A DNA stretch of 64,000 nt from Tachypleus tridentatus (taxonomy: Eukaryota > Arthropoda > Merostomata > Xiphosura > Limulidae): positions 96,786,170 through 96,850,169 of the forward strand of contig NC_134834.1 of assembly GCF_004210375.1 (NCBI RefSeq). The letters run 5' to 3'. A program made the position numbers and the translations under genes. The notes beneath the pieces are model-generated. The model did no database searches. It was not told the DNA's origin and saw only the letters and a program-made list of their open reading frames with translations. Below, piece after piece: positions 48,093 through 62,470 of this stretch; within the stretch, counting starts at the first letter, position 1; every line of letters begins with the position of its first letter.

Positions 48093-48594
48093 CATGTCTA
48101 ATTCACAAAAAAACAAACAAGTTCTTTAATAACACACTACCATTGTATGTATCATCAGGTCTTGTGTAAAGATAGTTACCAACTCATTTAAATATATATG
48201 TAATTTTCAAATGTCTTTATTTTCATTTTTTATCAATTGAAAGCTATGGCGGTTTTATTCAATAAAATATTCTGTATAAGAATAATTTACATACTTTTAA
48301 GTCATACAAAACAATGACTGGATTTTATTTCTTTAAATAAGGTATTGATGAAAACAAAACATATTTTATATAGAATCTCATACAGATGATCTCTTTCTCT
48401 ACCACAACTAAAACCATACTTAATAAATTACTACAAATTCAACAGTGTTATTCTTTTATAAGAGTTTTATTTCAAATAAAGGTACATGAGTAGTTAAAAT
48501 ATAAAAAAAGAAGAAAACCACAACAGCTTATTATATCATAGGTAATGAATATTCATGATGTTCTAAAACACGTTTGTCCATGAAGATTTAATGC

Positions 48595-48728
48595 AAATGA
48601 AATAGAAACCCTATAACTCATAACCCTATATCCCAAGCGAATCGGAAAGGGAGACTCCCAGTTTGTCACAGAAGAAGAAAGTCCACCTTTTGACAGCGCT
48701 CTAGTAATAGGGTTTCTATTTCATTTTT
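48595..48728. mobile_element. 132-base palindromic element, second copy
   Basis: Counterpart of 8656-8787 in the post-gap block, with both terminal arms conserved. Confidence 0.6.
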
Positions 48729-49041
48729 ATCAGAGGTAATGTACAGATACATGGTGGTTTTCATCAGCTGTGAATATCAGTAACATGAAAATATGTAATA
48801 TTAACGTAAATTTTCTTAGAACAGAATTAGTAACATTTCATTCAATATATTAGTCAAATCACTGAATACCAAAGTTTTAGAAAATATCGAAATACTAATC
48901 AGTGTTATAAAATGACGACATAACATTGTTGCCTTTCGTTTCGTGAATCTTATGCCAGATATTATTAAAATGCAAAACTAGTCAGTTTTACAAGTGGATT
49001 AAGTAAATCATATATCTTTTTAATTTCTGTTCTATCTAAAA

Positions 49042-49136
49042 CATGTTCACTGATGTTGACCGAAGAAGGTCGAAACGTTGTTCGCTTTTCTACATAGTGT
49101 TTTCTCCACCCATACCAGCCGTTTTTTACATATATA
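49042..49136 (+). mobile_element. Isolated Penelope-type tail, second copy
   Basis: Counterpart of 9105-9198. The core region reads CTGATGT (49050-49056) instead of CTGACGA, so the conserved GA of the hammerhead core is missing, while the GACC/GGTC stem and GAAAC remain. Confidence 0.55.
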
Positions 49137-49255
49137 CTGTTAAGTAATGTTAGATATCATGGTTTTAATATTCTGAACTAATTCAAATGCCATTTTCTTT
49201 TAGTGAGTTTAATTTCATATCAACAATTTTTCCTTAACCAAAAACAAAACGAACT

Positions 49256-49528
49256 TGTTTGTTTGGGAATTTCGCACAAAGCCACTCGAGGGCTATCTGT
49301 GCTAGCCATCCCTAATTTAGCAGTGTAAGACTAGAGGGAAGGCAGCTAGTCATCACCACCCACCGCCAACTCTTGGGCTGCTCTATTACCAACGAATAGT
49401 GGGATTGACCGTCACATTATACACCCCCACGGCTGGGAGGGCAAGCATGTTTAGCGCGACGAGGGCCCGAACCCGCGACCCTCGGATTACGAGTCGCACG
49501 CCTTACGCTCTTGGCCATGCCAGGCCTC
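49256..49528 (-). mobile_element. tRNA-derived SINE, type A (copy of 9322-9594)
   Basis: Same insertion in the post-gap block. Confidence 0.9.
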
Positions 49529-50599
49529 AAAACGAACTGCTACCGTAATTTCTCTTTTAACGAATGACGTCAACAAGAAGATTATTTCAAGGAAAATTAC
49601 GTAACTAGTATAACTATTGTCACGTGAACACATAGAAAACATCCTTGGAATGATACAAATAAATTAATTATAGTTACACTTCTCAGCAACATAACGACTG
49701 AACTGACTAATTAAGTTGGAATATTTATCTCTACATTAACAGAAACTACAGATAAAATAATTATTTTTTTAAGAAAGGTAAAAGGTATTCTCAATGTTTC
49801 GTGTAACACATTCCGAAACACGTTTAAGTGATAATTTGGATAATAAATTTCTTGGTTATTAAGTACATGTTACAAATAAAACAACAACCAAATACGTTAA
49901 AATACAAGAATAGTTCTCTGACACTAAGCTCCCAGCGGTGAGAAGGCCAATCTGTAAATTCTATAGGCAGCGGTTTATGTGTTTTGTTACCGCTAATGCT
50001 CCACACTTTCATGTCGAAGATGCGCGAAAACAGGTATTGTCAAGTTCCACTGTTCGATTAGGCAAGAGCAGACCAAGAGTTAATAGGAATGGGTTACCTC
50101 TTGTTTGTTAGTTGACATTTTGGGACGGTTACTGTCAATAGTAGCTTTGTGGGAATATATATATTTCGAGAAAAAAAGTGACATCATTAAATTAAGAAAT
50201 AAAAAAGGTTTTAAAACTAGACATGTTTAAAGAACAACTAAACTCGGAGTGTTTTTGCAAAAACATATGAAATAGAAAATGGTGAAGGTAACTGATTAGA
50301 AACATGTTATTTTAATCAGAAAAATTATCAGGAGAGTTTACAGAATGGAGTAACAATAAAATAATGTAAAAACACAGTTTACGTGAACCAAGAAGCACAA
50401 ATTCTAAATAAGAGTAGCAGTGAACGACTAGGATTATTCACATTTCTGTATGTTATCAGTTAAATAAATTTAAAAACATAAGATGGGCGTGAAGACAATT
50501 CAAACTCTCAACCAATGATGATTCGTTATCTGGTTACCTGATTCCAGGTGGCTCATGGCAGAATGGAAACCGGCTTATTTCGGGGTTTCATCTCGCGAG

Positions 50600-50607
50600 T
50601 ATAAAAG
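50600..50607 (+). promoter_or_regulatory. TATA box of gene D
   Basis: GCGAGTATAAAAGGAACG, with a first-exon donor ATTGG|GTAAGT at 50667/50668. Confidence 0.75.
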
Positions 50608-51769
50608 GAACGAATTTTATCCAGCTGAATTAGTGATACCCCACTAGCGTAAAACGAGAGAAATTGGGTAAGTAAATAGCTGGCTGGCCACCTGGTGTCA
50701 GAAATTTTCGTTTGAAACAAAAAACCCTCTTTGTTACAGGATTTATAATATTTACAGATATTATGTTTGTTGTGATATTATACTTGTGGAGTTATTTACA
50801 ATTTATATATGCGTATGTGTTTCTGTCTTTTTATCTAATAATTAGCTGTTAGAATTTGAAGCTTCTGTGAACATAATTATGTTGTGTATTTGGTTTGTTT
50901 TCACCAGAAAGAACTACAATAATATATACCTAACATTCCTCTGAATGTGTTTACTTAATCCAAATCGTCGTCACTTTTCTTTACAGGTTGATTTACAGTA
51001 CATTACTTTAGTAACGATGAAGTGCGTTTTACTCGTAGGTAAGATTAATTATTGTATTTTTAATATCTCTTATTCAATAAAATAAGGAAACAATCAAATT
51101 ATCTTGCAAAACATACAAAAACCAAAACAGTGAAAAATATACATCACAATATAGATAACAATATGTAACAATATATAGCTATCTTTTTCAAATATTACAA
51201 CAATTTTCATAGATCAAGTACTGTTCTGTGACTTACAAAATATCTCAACGTTAAAAGTGGAAAGTGTTCTTCATTCGATCTTATTTTATTACAACTACTT
51301 ATTATACATTCTCGTTTGCAGCTTCCATGCTAATGGCAGTGATCTTTTCCTTACCACGGGTGAGTCAGCGAAACTTCTTCAGACACTCTCAAAAACTGAA
51401 CTTAATCGGTCGATCGACTTAACTTTGTTGACTAAGAGCAATAACTCATATTCAATATATATATATGTATATTAGATGCTAAGACCGTTTCCTGTTTGAA
51501 AAAAGTGTACAAAATAACCGTTTTTAATTATTTTATTTTTTATTTTTCCTGGTTATACTTTACATAATCCATGCTGTACTCACGGATATCGAAGCCCAGT
51601 TTTGAACGTCTTCAGACCTACTCCTGAGCTTCTGGTGGCAAATTTTTATTTTTAAATTTGGCAGGTTTTTAGTTGTTTGAAGAAAGTGGTCACAGATATG
51701 TACACCTTCCAGCTTTACCCCACGGGGTTCTTCAGGAACATAAGTTCACCTTCTTGCCGCATGCGTGCC

Positions 51770-51895
51770 CCATAATGAAATAGCACTAAGTTTACGGATT
51801 TACAATCCTAAAATCAGGAGTTTTATTCCCTTCTGTGGACACAGTAGATAACCCGATGTGACTTTGTTATAAAATACATTCACACATACAGTCCG
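51770..51895 (+). mobile_element. SINE type C in intron of gene D
   Basis: CTAAGTTTACGGATTTACAATCC... CAGTAGATAACCCGATGTGACTTTG; single unit where gene A has a partial duplication. Confidence 0.65.
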
Positions 51896-52097
51896 CTCGC
51901 TGAATGGGTTATTAACACCAGTGAAGATGTCGATAGAAATGAAAAGATGTTTTTTTTCTGATAACTGTTTCTGGAGACTTCGAGAAATGAAGAATAAAGT
52001 TCCGTTGTAGATTTTTAGGTCTTCTACGGTGTTTTTCCTCAAGAGGTAGCAAACTGTATTTCATAAAACTAATATGTAAGTGTTTTAGTCACTTGCA

Positions 52098-52215
52098 CGT
52101 GCCCTCCACATGGACAGCGGTAAGTTTTCGGATTGCCAACAGTGAAATCAGCGGTTAGATGCTATCAGTACACACAGCAGGTAGGCTGCTATGGCTTTAC
52201 TATAATACTATAAAA
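52098..52215 (+). mobile_element. SINE type C in intron of gene D
   Basis: Counterpart of 12258-12375. Confidence 0.55.
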
Positions 52216-53758
52216 AACACATACATAAATACGCTTGTTAACCAAATGATGCATTTATGTGTATTGAGGTTAACCCGATTTAAACAATGTTAGTTATTCC
52301 TCATAATTAATGGATTAAATGGGAGATTGCTTTCTAAATCAAAGTCAAGAAGAAACAAACTAAGAAATAGGCTCGCATGAGAATCTTATACGTCCATAAC
52401 GTGTAGTGCATGATGAAAGCATTATTTTATTACGTATATTTGCTTGTTAGTATTGTACGATGTGACCAGTTAAACACATTACTAACTGTTAAGTTTATCG
52501 TCACCTTGTCAGTCGACGAGTGTAGTTTTTAAGAAACAAAGTTCTACAAAAGCTTCAAACACATTCAGGTTTCTATTACTTTTATTTAAGAAATATGTTT
52601 ATTTAAAGTTAACACATAAAACGTAATTCGGTGCCAGATACGTGCCTTAGCTTGGAATTTATATACTATAGAAAGTTTAAATTTTGTTTCGGTTTTCATA
52701 TGACGATTTGAAAAATTGATTTGTTTGTGTTTTTCAACCTGTTTATAGATATACCTTTGCCTTATTGGAAAGTAGCCCATATTTATTTAATACGAAACTA
52801 CATATAGATAAAGAGTACTGTAATTCTATTCCAGAAATGAATGAGAACATACGATTTTCACTAAACAAATTCACGTAAAAGTTTTTAAACGACTGCATTA
52901 ATAGTGTTGTTAAGACTGGAAACTGAAGACCTTTTTTTCTCCATCTGGCAGGCAAAACGATCTGCTTTTGAACTGCCAGACGGCGCGCAGCTCATTGTGG
53001 GCAGTATAAAAACAGGTTTCTACTGTGATGGGCTTGGACATGGCTATTATGCTGATACGACTAACAATTGCCAGATATTCCACGTATGTGTTCCCCAGGT
53101 GTTGGATAATGGAGAGCAAATTGTTAATCAGTACAGCTTTCTCTGTGGTAACCAGACCGTTTTTTAACCAACTGACTCTCACTTGTGCCTTCCAAGAAGA
53201 AGCTATACCTTGTGCAAACGCTCCTGACTTTTACTTCGTCAATGACAACATAGGAATTGAGGACGCACTTTTCTTGACTGATGATGATATACAGAGAGCA
53301 AATCAACTCATTGGTGGATATGGTTCTCGTGTACAGAAAAAATAAAACTTGGAAAACATATAAGATAATGATCAATTGACCAGTCTATGAATATTGTTTT
53401 TCAGTGTGCAACAAATAATTTCCTTTTTCATGTATAGCTTATAGAGTGGTTTAATGCAGGCATAGGTGATTCTGTGTTTTCTTTCTTAATTCAGTATTAT
53501 TTCTACAGGAATAAAGCTAATAACCTTGAGAACCAATTTATAATTTTTAACAACAATATTTTTATAGTCTGTTCAATAAACGATATTCCATACAAATGGT
53601 TACAGTCTCTTATTATGCTCAACCATTTCAAATTTGTTTGTAAGCATTATCACTAATTTGTTTGTGAATTTTCCAGTGTTACTCCTCTAAAATAACCACG
53701 ATGTTATTGGATAAAATAATGGTTATAACACAACTTTTGATAAGGTTAATTGACCTTA

Positions 53759-53986
53759 TTAACCGTCCCTAATTTAGCAGTGTAAGACTAGAGGGAAGGC
53801 AGCTAATCATCACCACCCACCTCCAACTCTTTCGCTACTCTTTGACCAACGAATAATGGGATTAAACGTCACGTTATAACTCTCCAACGGCTGAAAAGGG
53901 GAACATATTTGGTGCGATGGGAATGCGAACCCACGAACCCAGATTACGATTCGCCCGCCTCTACCCATCTAGCCATGCAGGGCCTC
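53759..53986 (-). mobile_element. tRNA-derived SINE, type A (copy of 13917-14127)
   Basis: Same insertion, here retaining the GGAAGGCAGCTAATCATCA stretch lost in the first copy. Confidence 0.85.
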
Positions 53987-54699
53987 AAAGAAATAGTAAA
54001 TCCATGAACAAAATCTGTGTTGGATATTTCTATTACTTGTATCCATGTTTCATTATTGACTTTTAAAACTGCTGCCTAGATTAAACGAGTTTAGCACTCA
54101 CGTGTTATATTTGTAATATACTGTAGAAATTACTTATTTATTAGTACAAATTAATTGATTGATTCCTTCAAATTAAAACATGTTCTTCCGTAATTTTTAT
54201 GCAAAGTCTGTAATTATAGGGTTTATTGATCGTTTTACTTTTGTTTCTGGTCCTTCATCCAGCTTTCTTCAAATCACAGTTCTCAACTTTCTGGTCATGT
54301 GATTTGCTAGACCATCTGTTTAACAGCTTTTGTGATAGAGAAATATGTGCAGCTGTTATTTTACACTTTCGTTCAAACTTTTTTCAGTTCCAGATAAAAG
54401 AAGACCTTTCTTTTCGTGAATGTTACTGACTTTTATTATTGTTTGAGATCTACATTGATATTAACAGCAATTTTTAACAACTACCGATAGATAGATTTTT
54501 CTTTAGACTTCGTGAGCCTGAGGGATCGTGGTAAAATTAGGCAAGGACGCAGAATCGTCGTTTTTTTAGCATTAATAAGAAGCATGAATCTGATGTTTTT
54601 TGATAAAATTACACTTAATTAAGGTTCAAAGTTAGTGCTCCCTAACATCAAAAGTGATTGCAAATGTTTATCACATTAAGCTGATCTTTTCACAAAATA

Positions 54700-56660
54700 G
54701 ATAGTATCAAAAACTGAAATAAATTCACAAGCAAAGCTTTTTAAATGAACATGTTGATCACTAGAAGACATTCATAGAACTCTATCAGTTTTCCTTCTTT
54801 GTATTTGTCTTTCAACATGTCATTGGATTGCACATCAATTAATTCTACACTTCAGGTGGCAGTTTATCAATAGCACAATCAAATGGGTTTTGGAAAATCC
54901 TTATTTCTGTTGCGCTTGCATCAAGATCAGGAAAACGCTCCTTCAACTGCAGTTCCAAATCAGAGAGGATATCTTTCGCAAACCTACGTGGGAATAGAGA
55001 ACACTTTTCTTGTTTGAACTTTTCACAATATGAAAAGTGTCTGAAACAACTCCTCATCAACTGGAGTTCAAATAGATATAGTTTTTGCCGAAATGCTTTA
55101 AAATCGGTCTACAGATGAACATGGTTTCGTCTTGTTATCTAAGATTGAATTCATTCAGGTACGTGGTGAAGTCGAGAGAAAAAAGTTAATTTTCAAAGCC
55201 ATTCAACCGTGAGTAACGGTTGAGAGCATTGATTTTTATTTAAAAAAATTTCAATCTCAGTTCTAAGCCCAAAATGTCGAGAAATAACCTTTCCACAACA
55301 AAGCCATTGAGCTGAAGTGTGGTACCACAAGTCTTGATATGTTGCTTCTATTTCCGTCAAGAATTCATGGAATTGACGATAACAGAGTTCATGAGAACAA
55401 ATGAAGTTAATTGTTAGAACTACATGCTGCACGGCACGTGACAGATACAGATATTTTCCACACACCGCCTGCTGATGAATAATGCAACGATGAATCATAA
55501 GCTTGGAACAACCATCTCTTCTTAAAACTTTGTAAATTTATCCAACTAAACCTTTTCCTGCACTACTTATATTTTACCACCATCCGTTGTAACACATTCC
55601 AGCTGTTTTCATTCCAGGTTGTACTGAAAATGTCCTCAGTGATTGTTCTGTCTTATAATACCTGTAAAGTGTAGGACACATCTGTTGACTCGTTAATCGC
55701 GATAGAAAACCACTCGAGCTCTTTGACCTTATCTTTCAACTGAGACACAATATTGTTTCCAATGCCTTCGATTCTACGTGCAACTGTATTCGTCGAAAGG
55801 CTAATATTCTTAAGTAATTCTGCTTTTTCTGGATAATTTCTTCGGCTACTTCAATCATACATAATTCAATTCGCTCACCATCTGTAAATGGTTTTTCTCT
55901 TGGTTAACATGTGTGCCACTTGGAAACTTGCTCTTGTTGCAACTTTATTCTCGGGTTTCTTCCTGTTAAATACAAACTGTTGTAACAACAAGATACATTT
56001 AAAGGCTTCGAATTTATGAGAATGTAGCATTCCCGTGAACTGAGAATAGTTTGATGACTGCTTACTTTTATAATGTATACGAATGTTGTATTCTTTTAGC
56101 ACTGGAATAATCTCGTTGCATATTAAGCACAACGCTTTGTTACGTCATTCAATAACAAAGTCATACCTTCTCTGCTGTTCCTAAAAAACACGACATTCAA
56201 AGTAAACTTTTCTCTTCTTTCCATGTCCTGACATAATAACTAGGTATAACTATTAATTCGAACATAAAGTAAACAGCAGCATTCATGAACACAATCGGAC
56301 GTGCAGGGGGTAGGCGTGGGAACATGCTACTTCAGGGCACTGGGATCGATAAGTGAGATTACATAATACTAAGTAATATGACGTTTTCCAGCAAGTAGAA
56401 AAGTGGTTTTCACCTCGATTGACTTTGGCTCATTTACGTTGTATTTTTTACTTTTATATCATTAAAAATGAAAATAATAATAATATCATTATATCGTTTC
56501 ATTACTTTAATGAACTGTTGGCGGGCTGTATCAAAACTACACTGGCTTTTCCTCAATTACGTTTTATTTGTTGTTCTTATGCATTAAAACATTATATTAC
56601 TATTTTAATAAACTGTTGGTTGGCCGAAGTCTCGGGCTGTAGTTTGGAGACCCCTACTCT
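54700..56660 (-). mobile_element. hAT transposon relic, second copy
   Basis: Counterpart of 14840-16795. The C-terminal piece (54845-55060) is unchanged at the protein level, and the middle piece is open a little further (55193-55498, adding MIHRCIIHQQAVCGKYL, a typical hAT catalytic-core stretch). The high-coordinate terminus is better preserved here (GGAGACCCCT). Multiple stops remain. Confidence 0.85.
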
Positions 56661-57754
56661 AAAACATAAAATGATTCTTTAAACAATTTAACGAATTTAA
56701 TTATAAAAGAAAAAATATCCCAATTTAAATGATTGAAACGTTGTAAAGACAATCGCTTTTCACTTGTTGATGCATAAGTAAATCTAAGTGCTTGTGTTTT
56801 GAATGTTAAAGAGATATAAATGTACAGATAGTTTGTATAATAGGTTATTATTATTCTTATTTGATACGTATTGCCAAACGACTTTGAATTAAACTAATTA
56901 CAAACTTAATAATATTTTCATACCGCAAGGGGCGCAAGATAATTAAAATTGAAAGAATACTCCTGGCAAAATGATTTTCCTCGGGCTCGAAATGCACATA
57001 TGTAACTTCCTAAAAATAATAATAAATAAAGTGTGTCCATTGTTAAATTACTTACAACTTTGTTGGATGGTTGATTTGCATTCACAGGGATTGTTATATT
57101 GGCTTGTAACTTGAGTAAATCCATATCAGTTTACAGTGGCACCAATAAAACTTCCACATCAAACACAAACAAGATAGACCAGCTGGAGCAGAGCTTGATA
57201 AAAACTAAACCAAAATGATACGTTTAACAAAATCCTTTACGATTAAAAGTATCTTGAAAAACGAAGCTTTGTAGTCACATTTTTTTCTCTCTCCTCTGTT
57301 TTAGTTCTGTCCTGAAGTCGACAATGAGCTTTAAATTTAAGAACAATTAACTTTTAACTTTTAACTTGATCAAGGAGCACGCTAGCTTTACTTTGTTTCT
57401 AAAGTCACATACACGCATAATTTACAGTTTACTTGAACCGTATATACACAGAGAATTGAAGTTTTAATTTTCTGAACGTTTGTGTTGATGTTCAATAAAC
57501 AGTATTTTGAATACTGATAAACGAAACATCAGTGTTCGTATTTCATTTGATTTTTATAAAAATCTAGAATGTAGCTACAAAATGTCGCCATTGAGGACAC
57601 CAAGTGAAATGTGTAGTCCTATAGTGCGCTAGAGTTCTCTTGAACATTCTTTCAAATTTATATTAATGGCGCTTCAGTAGCATACTGGCGTTCTTCGCAC
57701 TTACAGTATTAGAAGCCAGTATACGGTACCAATGATGGGTAGAGCACAAATTGT

Positions 57755-57970
57755 CCCTAATTTATTAGAGTAATACTAGAGGGAAGGCAGCTAGTCATCA
57801 CCACCCACCGCCAACTCTTGGGCTACTCTTTTACCAACGAATAGGGTTTACCGTTACATTATAACGCCCCACAGCTGAAACGGCGAGTATGTTTGGTGCG
57901 ACGAGGATGCGAACCCGCGACCCTTTAGAGTAGGAGTCGCAAGCTTTAACACGCTTGGCCATGCCGGGCC
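57755..57970 (-). mobile_element. tRNA-derived SINE, type A (copy of 17886-18104)
   Basis: Same insertion in the post-gap block. Confidence 0.88.
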
Positions 57971-58081
57971 AGCACCAGAATCATGTAGTTTATCAACAAT
58001 GTTTAACCCTATTAACGACATTTCGATTCAACATTTTGTAAAACTGTGACATCATATAAGTGTGACAACGTTATTTCTGCG

Positions 58082-58334
58082 TTTGTTTTTTAATTTTACC
58101 CAAAGCCACTCGAAATCCAACTGCTTTAACTATCCCTCATTTAGCTGTAATAAACTATACGTAAGACAGAAAGTGATCACATTTCACCACCAGTTCTTCG
58201 GCTATTCATTACTAAATGACTGATGTGTTTAATCATTACATTATAACGTACTCATGGCAGAAAGGGCGAGTATGTTCGATGAAGAAGATTGGAATCCGGT
58301 AACCGCAAATTGCGAGTCGATTACTCTAACCATC
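58082..58334 (-). mobile_element. Old SINE type A (copy of 18215-18468)
   Basis: Same degenerate insertion in the post-gap block. Confidence 0.6.
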
Positions 58335-61045
58335 AAATAACATAAAAATAACACTTACTAGGAGAAACTCTCTGTGTTCCTTCAACCAAAGTCGCTGATA
58401 TCTTGTATGACTGGGTTCTGTTCATACAACGGAATACGTTGTTTATTACTTTGAATGTATTTGGCTTGATGCTCATACATGTGGAAATGAAAATAAACTT
58501 CATAGTTTATCTATAAATTACTGTGAATAAATTACATTTAGATCAACCTTTCCTCTGTAAAATGTTATAGAAACTGATAGGATCGCTTTGCGAAACAGTT
58601 TGTATCAGTGTAATGCACCTGGCGGCCTGCGACGTCTTTTTTTTTCAGTCCACACAAATGTTTGACCACGCATAAAAAAATAATTGATGTAAACCGAATT
58701 TCAGAAATAACAAAAGAAATAAAATTATTAATGTCCTAAAACCTATCAGTTCCTGAAATTTTTTGTTATGAAGGCTATTCACAAGTTCATACTCGAAGGT
58801 AAATTCCTTTGTGAGAATCAAAATTGAGATCATTCATGAAATCAATTCATGGCGTATTAATAGAACAGTTATTGATAAAAATCAATTGGTTAACAATTTC
58901 TAATATGTATTAAAGCCAGTGCGTTTCGATAACATTACGTTCCAACAATGGTTTTTGTGTTTTGTTGTTTGGCAAATGTATATACTGACATTATTGTTAA
59001 TCTATCTACAGAAAGTACAAAATTAAATGCATAGACAAGACATCTGTAAAAATATTTGTTGATTTCGTAATTATGAGTCTCCTTTGATTAAACAGGTTTG
59101 TTTTGCATTAAATGTTACTGATATTAACAGAAAATAGCTACATTCATAATCGATTAAAGTTTAAATTGAATCCATATTTTGTTTCATTAATAAAATTATG
59201 CCCTTGGTTTTAGGCCAGGTAATAAACACAACATTCTTACTTTGGGCATATTTTACAAACGTTCACTACAGTTATAAGGTTTTACGATGACTTACACCTA
59301 CATCACTAAATACATAATGAGCAGACAGTAACTGAACTATTTCTCAGGATAAATATGTTTGGGCTTTTATGACTCCTCCCATTTATTAAAGTGATAAAGT
59401 GTGACGTGACACACATCCGCTTTTCCAAAGGTTAGATATATATATTTATATGAAATGATTTCACAGTTACAAATTAGAACACAATTTAAGACTAAAAAGA
59501 CAGTTTGGATTTTTTATCCCCTCTGCCTCAATGCTGATTGGTTGAGTTAAACGAGCGATCACGAGAACGTTACGCGTATACTCATAGGTTCAGTCAGTTT
59601 AGAGTTTGTAAAAAGTACAGAGATGTTATTTCAAATTTATAAATTTATTATAGTTTTTTTTGTGTTGTATCAGTTTCTCTCACACGCGCACAGAATCTGT
59701 AGTACTACTAAATTTTTAAAAAATATCTTATTTCAGTGTCCACTTTTCTATTGTCCGATCCAAATCTTCAGAATAAATATTACTTTAGCTCATGGGTTTC
59801 AAGGGGTTGGACCACGATGCTTTAGTTCACTCAAGACTGTTTCAACATAAAGTGTAGCATTGTAATACTAATAACTTGCATTTAATTGTGATTTTAATAT
59901 ACTACTTCTGAAAGCTGATGCTGAAACACCTGTTAAACATGATTCAACTTGAAGGGTAATGTGTGAAAGTTTGTTTGCTTGTTATCAAGCAGAAGGCTAC
60001 AAAATAGACTAAGAGTGATCTGAACATGTAGGTTTTCCAGCATCTACACTTACCCATGAACTACATAGGGTATCTATGATAGATAATGAGGTGAAACATC
60101 AGTGAAATTGAACAAAAAAATTAAGAAATATAGATCTCTACCTAAAATACACTGATTATTTTCTAAATATGCTATTGGAAATATCGAATGTAAATAACAA
60201 ATGTTTTAATCACGTGTTTCAAAAGAAAATGTTTTCCATAATAAGCCTATGTATTTATGTATTCATTTTTCTACCACGATACAAAATTTTCGGTTGATAT
60301 TCAGACTAGGTTTTGCATTCTCTTCTAGAACTTTCGTATCAAGTTTCATATATTAAACTCGTGTCTACCTAAGGTAAAAGTACTTTAATTCTCTGTCTTT
60401 AATTCAGATTGAACTTTTCAACAAACACGTTTCACTAGTCAGTGTACCAGTTGTTCCTTCATCGTATCAACAGATAAGAGATATTTCCATTTCATACTTC
60501 GGTGTTTATTCTGCGAAATGTAGAATACAGGTGCTCGTGTGTTTCATGTATAGAGATACTACTGTTCAAATTGAATACAATTCCAACGAGAAAGAATTTT
60601 GCATAAATTCCTATATCACTATATTTATTGATATAGATTTTCATTTCTAAAAAAATAAAAATTAAACTAAACAGAAAGATTCAGAAGGCTATTCACAATA
60701 AAACAATTTATAAATATTTATAACATAATAATTGTTAATTGTATGGAAGTTGTACTTCCAGTATTAATCTTATGACATATTCCACTTGCATCATCTAAAT
60801 AATGAGGTTTATGTGTTGTGTTACCGCCAATGCTCCACACTTTAAATGCAAAAATGCGCGAAAACAGGTATTGTCAAATTCCACTGTTCGATTAGACAAG
60901 AGCAGACCAAGAGTTAAAAGGAATGGGTTACCTCTTGTTTGCCAATTCAAGCTCTCAACGAAAGATGATTCGTTATCTTGTGACCTGATTCAAGTGGCTC
61001 ATGGCAACAAGGAAACCGGTTGATCTAGTGGTTTCTTCTCGAAAG

Positions 61046-61052
61046 TATAAAG
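61046..61052 (+). promoter_or_regulatory. TATA box of gene E
   Basis: AAGTATAAAGAAAACG, as in gene B; first-exon donor at 61115/61116. Confidence 0.6.
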
Positions 61053-61363
61053 AAAACGAACTTTATCCAGCTGAATTAGTGGATACCTCAAAATAAAAAA
61101 AAGTAGAGAAATTAGGTAGGCAAATATCTGGCTAGCCACCTGGCGTCAGAGATTTTCATTTGAAGCAACGAACTTCCTCAGTTACAGGATTCATAATATG
61201 TACGGATATTATGTTCGATATTATACCTGTGGAATTAACAGATTCTTTAAAATTTATATAAACGTATGTGTTTGTGTCTTAATATCTAATATTTAGCTGT
61301 TAGAATTTCAAGCTTCTGTGAATATAATTATACTATGTATTTGGTTTGTTTTCACCAGAAAGA

Positions 61364-61491
61364 TTGTTGTTGTTTTGAATTAAGCACAAAGCTACACGAT
61401 GGGCTATCCGTGCTCTGCCCACCACGGGTATCGAAACCAGGATTTTAGCGTTATAAGTCCTCAGACATACCGCTGAGACACTGGGGAACTC
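61364..61491 (-). mobile_element. tRNA-related SINE, type B (copy of 21499-21624)
   Basis: Same insertion in the 5' intron of gene E. Confidence 0.85.
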
Positions 61492-62351
61492 ACGAGAAAG
61501 AACTACAATAATATATACCTAACATTTCTCTGAATGTGTTTACGTAAACCGAATCGTCGTCACTTTTCTTTGCAGGTTGATTTACAGTACTTTAGTTTAG
61601 TAACGATGAAGTGCGTTTTACTCGTAAGTAAGATTAATTATTGTATTTTTAATATCTTATATTTAATAAAATATGTGTAAAACATTTTGTTTAAATAATC
61701 AAAGTATTCTGCAGTACATGAAAAACACTATATCACAATATTGATAACAATATGTAACAATATATAGCTATATTTTCCAAATATTACAACAATTTTCATA
61801 GATCAAGTACTGTTCTGTGACTTACAAAATATCTCAACGTTAAAAGTGGAAAGTGTTCTTCATTCGATCTTATTTTATTACAACTACTTATTATACATTC
61901 TCGTTTGCAGCTTCCATGCTAATGGCAGTGATCTTTTCCTTACCACGGGTGAGTCAGCGAAACTTCTTCAGACACCCTCAAAAATTCAACTTAATCGGTC
62001 GATCGACTTAACTTTGTTGACTGAGAGAAATAACTCATATCCAGTATATATATGTATATTAGATGCCAAGACCGTTTACTTTTTGAAGACAAGTAAACAA
62101 AATAACCGTTTTTAATTATTTTATTTTTTATTTTTCCTGGTTATAATTTACATGATCTACTCTGTACCCACGGATATCTAAGCCCAGTTTTGAACGTCAT
62201 AATTCTTCAGACCTACACCTGAGCTACTGGGGGCCATTTTTTTTTAAATTTATCAGGTTTTTAGTTGTTTCAAGAAAGAGGTCACAGATACGTATACCTT
62301 CCAGCTCTACCCCACGGGGTTGTTCAGGAACAGTAGTTCACCTTCTTGCTT

Positions 62352-62470
62352 CTCGCGTGTCCCCTACTGGAGCATTGCTAAGTCTGCGGATTTACAACTC
62401 TAAAATCAGGAATTCTATTCCCCTCGACGGACACAGTAGATAGCCCGATGTGGCTTTGTTATACGAAAAC
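62352..62470 (+). mobile_element. SINE type C in intron of gene E
   Basis: Counterpart of 22480-22600. Confidence 0.7.

Larger units (their letters stand above)
51017..53345 (+). pseudogene. Gene D: near-identical copy of gene A, frame broken once
   Basis: Exons at 51017-51038, 51322-51359 and 52952-53345 match gene A, with the same signal peptide and splice sites. The only frame defect is one extra T in the run at 53160-53165 (gene A and gene C have five). It makes TTT TAA and would end the protein after the fourth cysteine (CGNQTVF). The rest, to the QKK end, is intact and keeps the A-run length that gene A has lost. If this block is the second haplotype of unit 1, A and D are alleles, and each may carry one homopolymer error; the true product would then be the 150-residue form. 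It could equally be a real null allele. Confidence 0.65.
57185..60930. repeat. Unit 2 leader in the post-gap copy
   Basis: Nearly identical to 17319-21070, including the extra segment with its two SINEs. No gene is recognised; the open frame at 59623-59850 (75 aa) is not kept intact in the other leaders. Confidence 0.75.
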
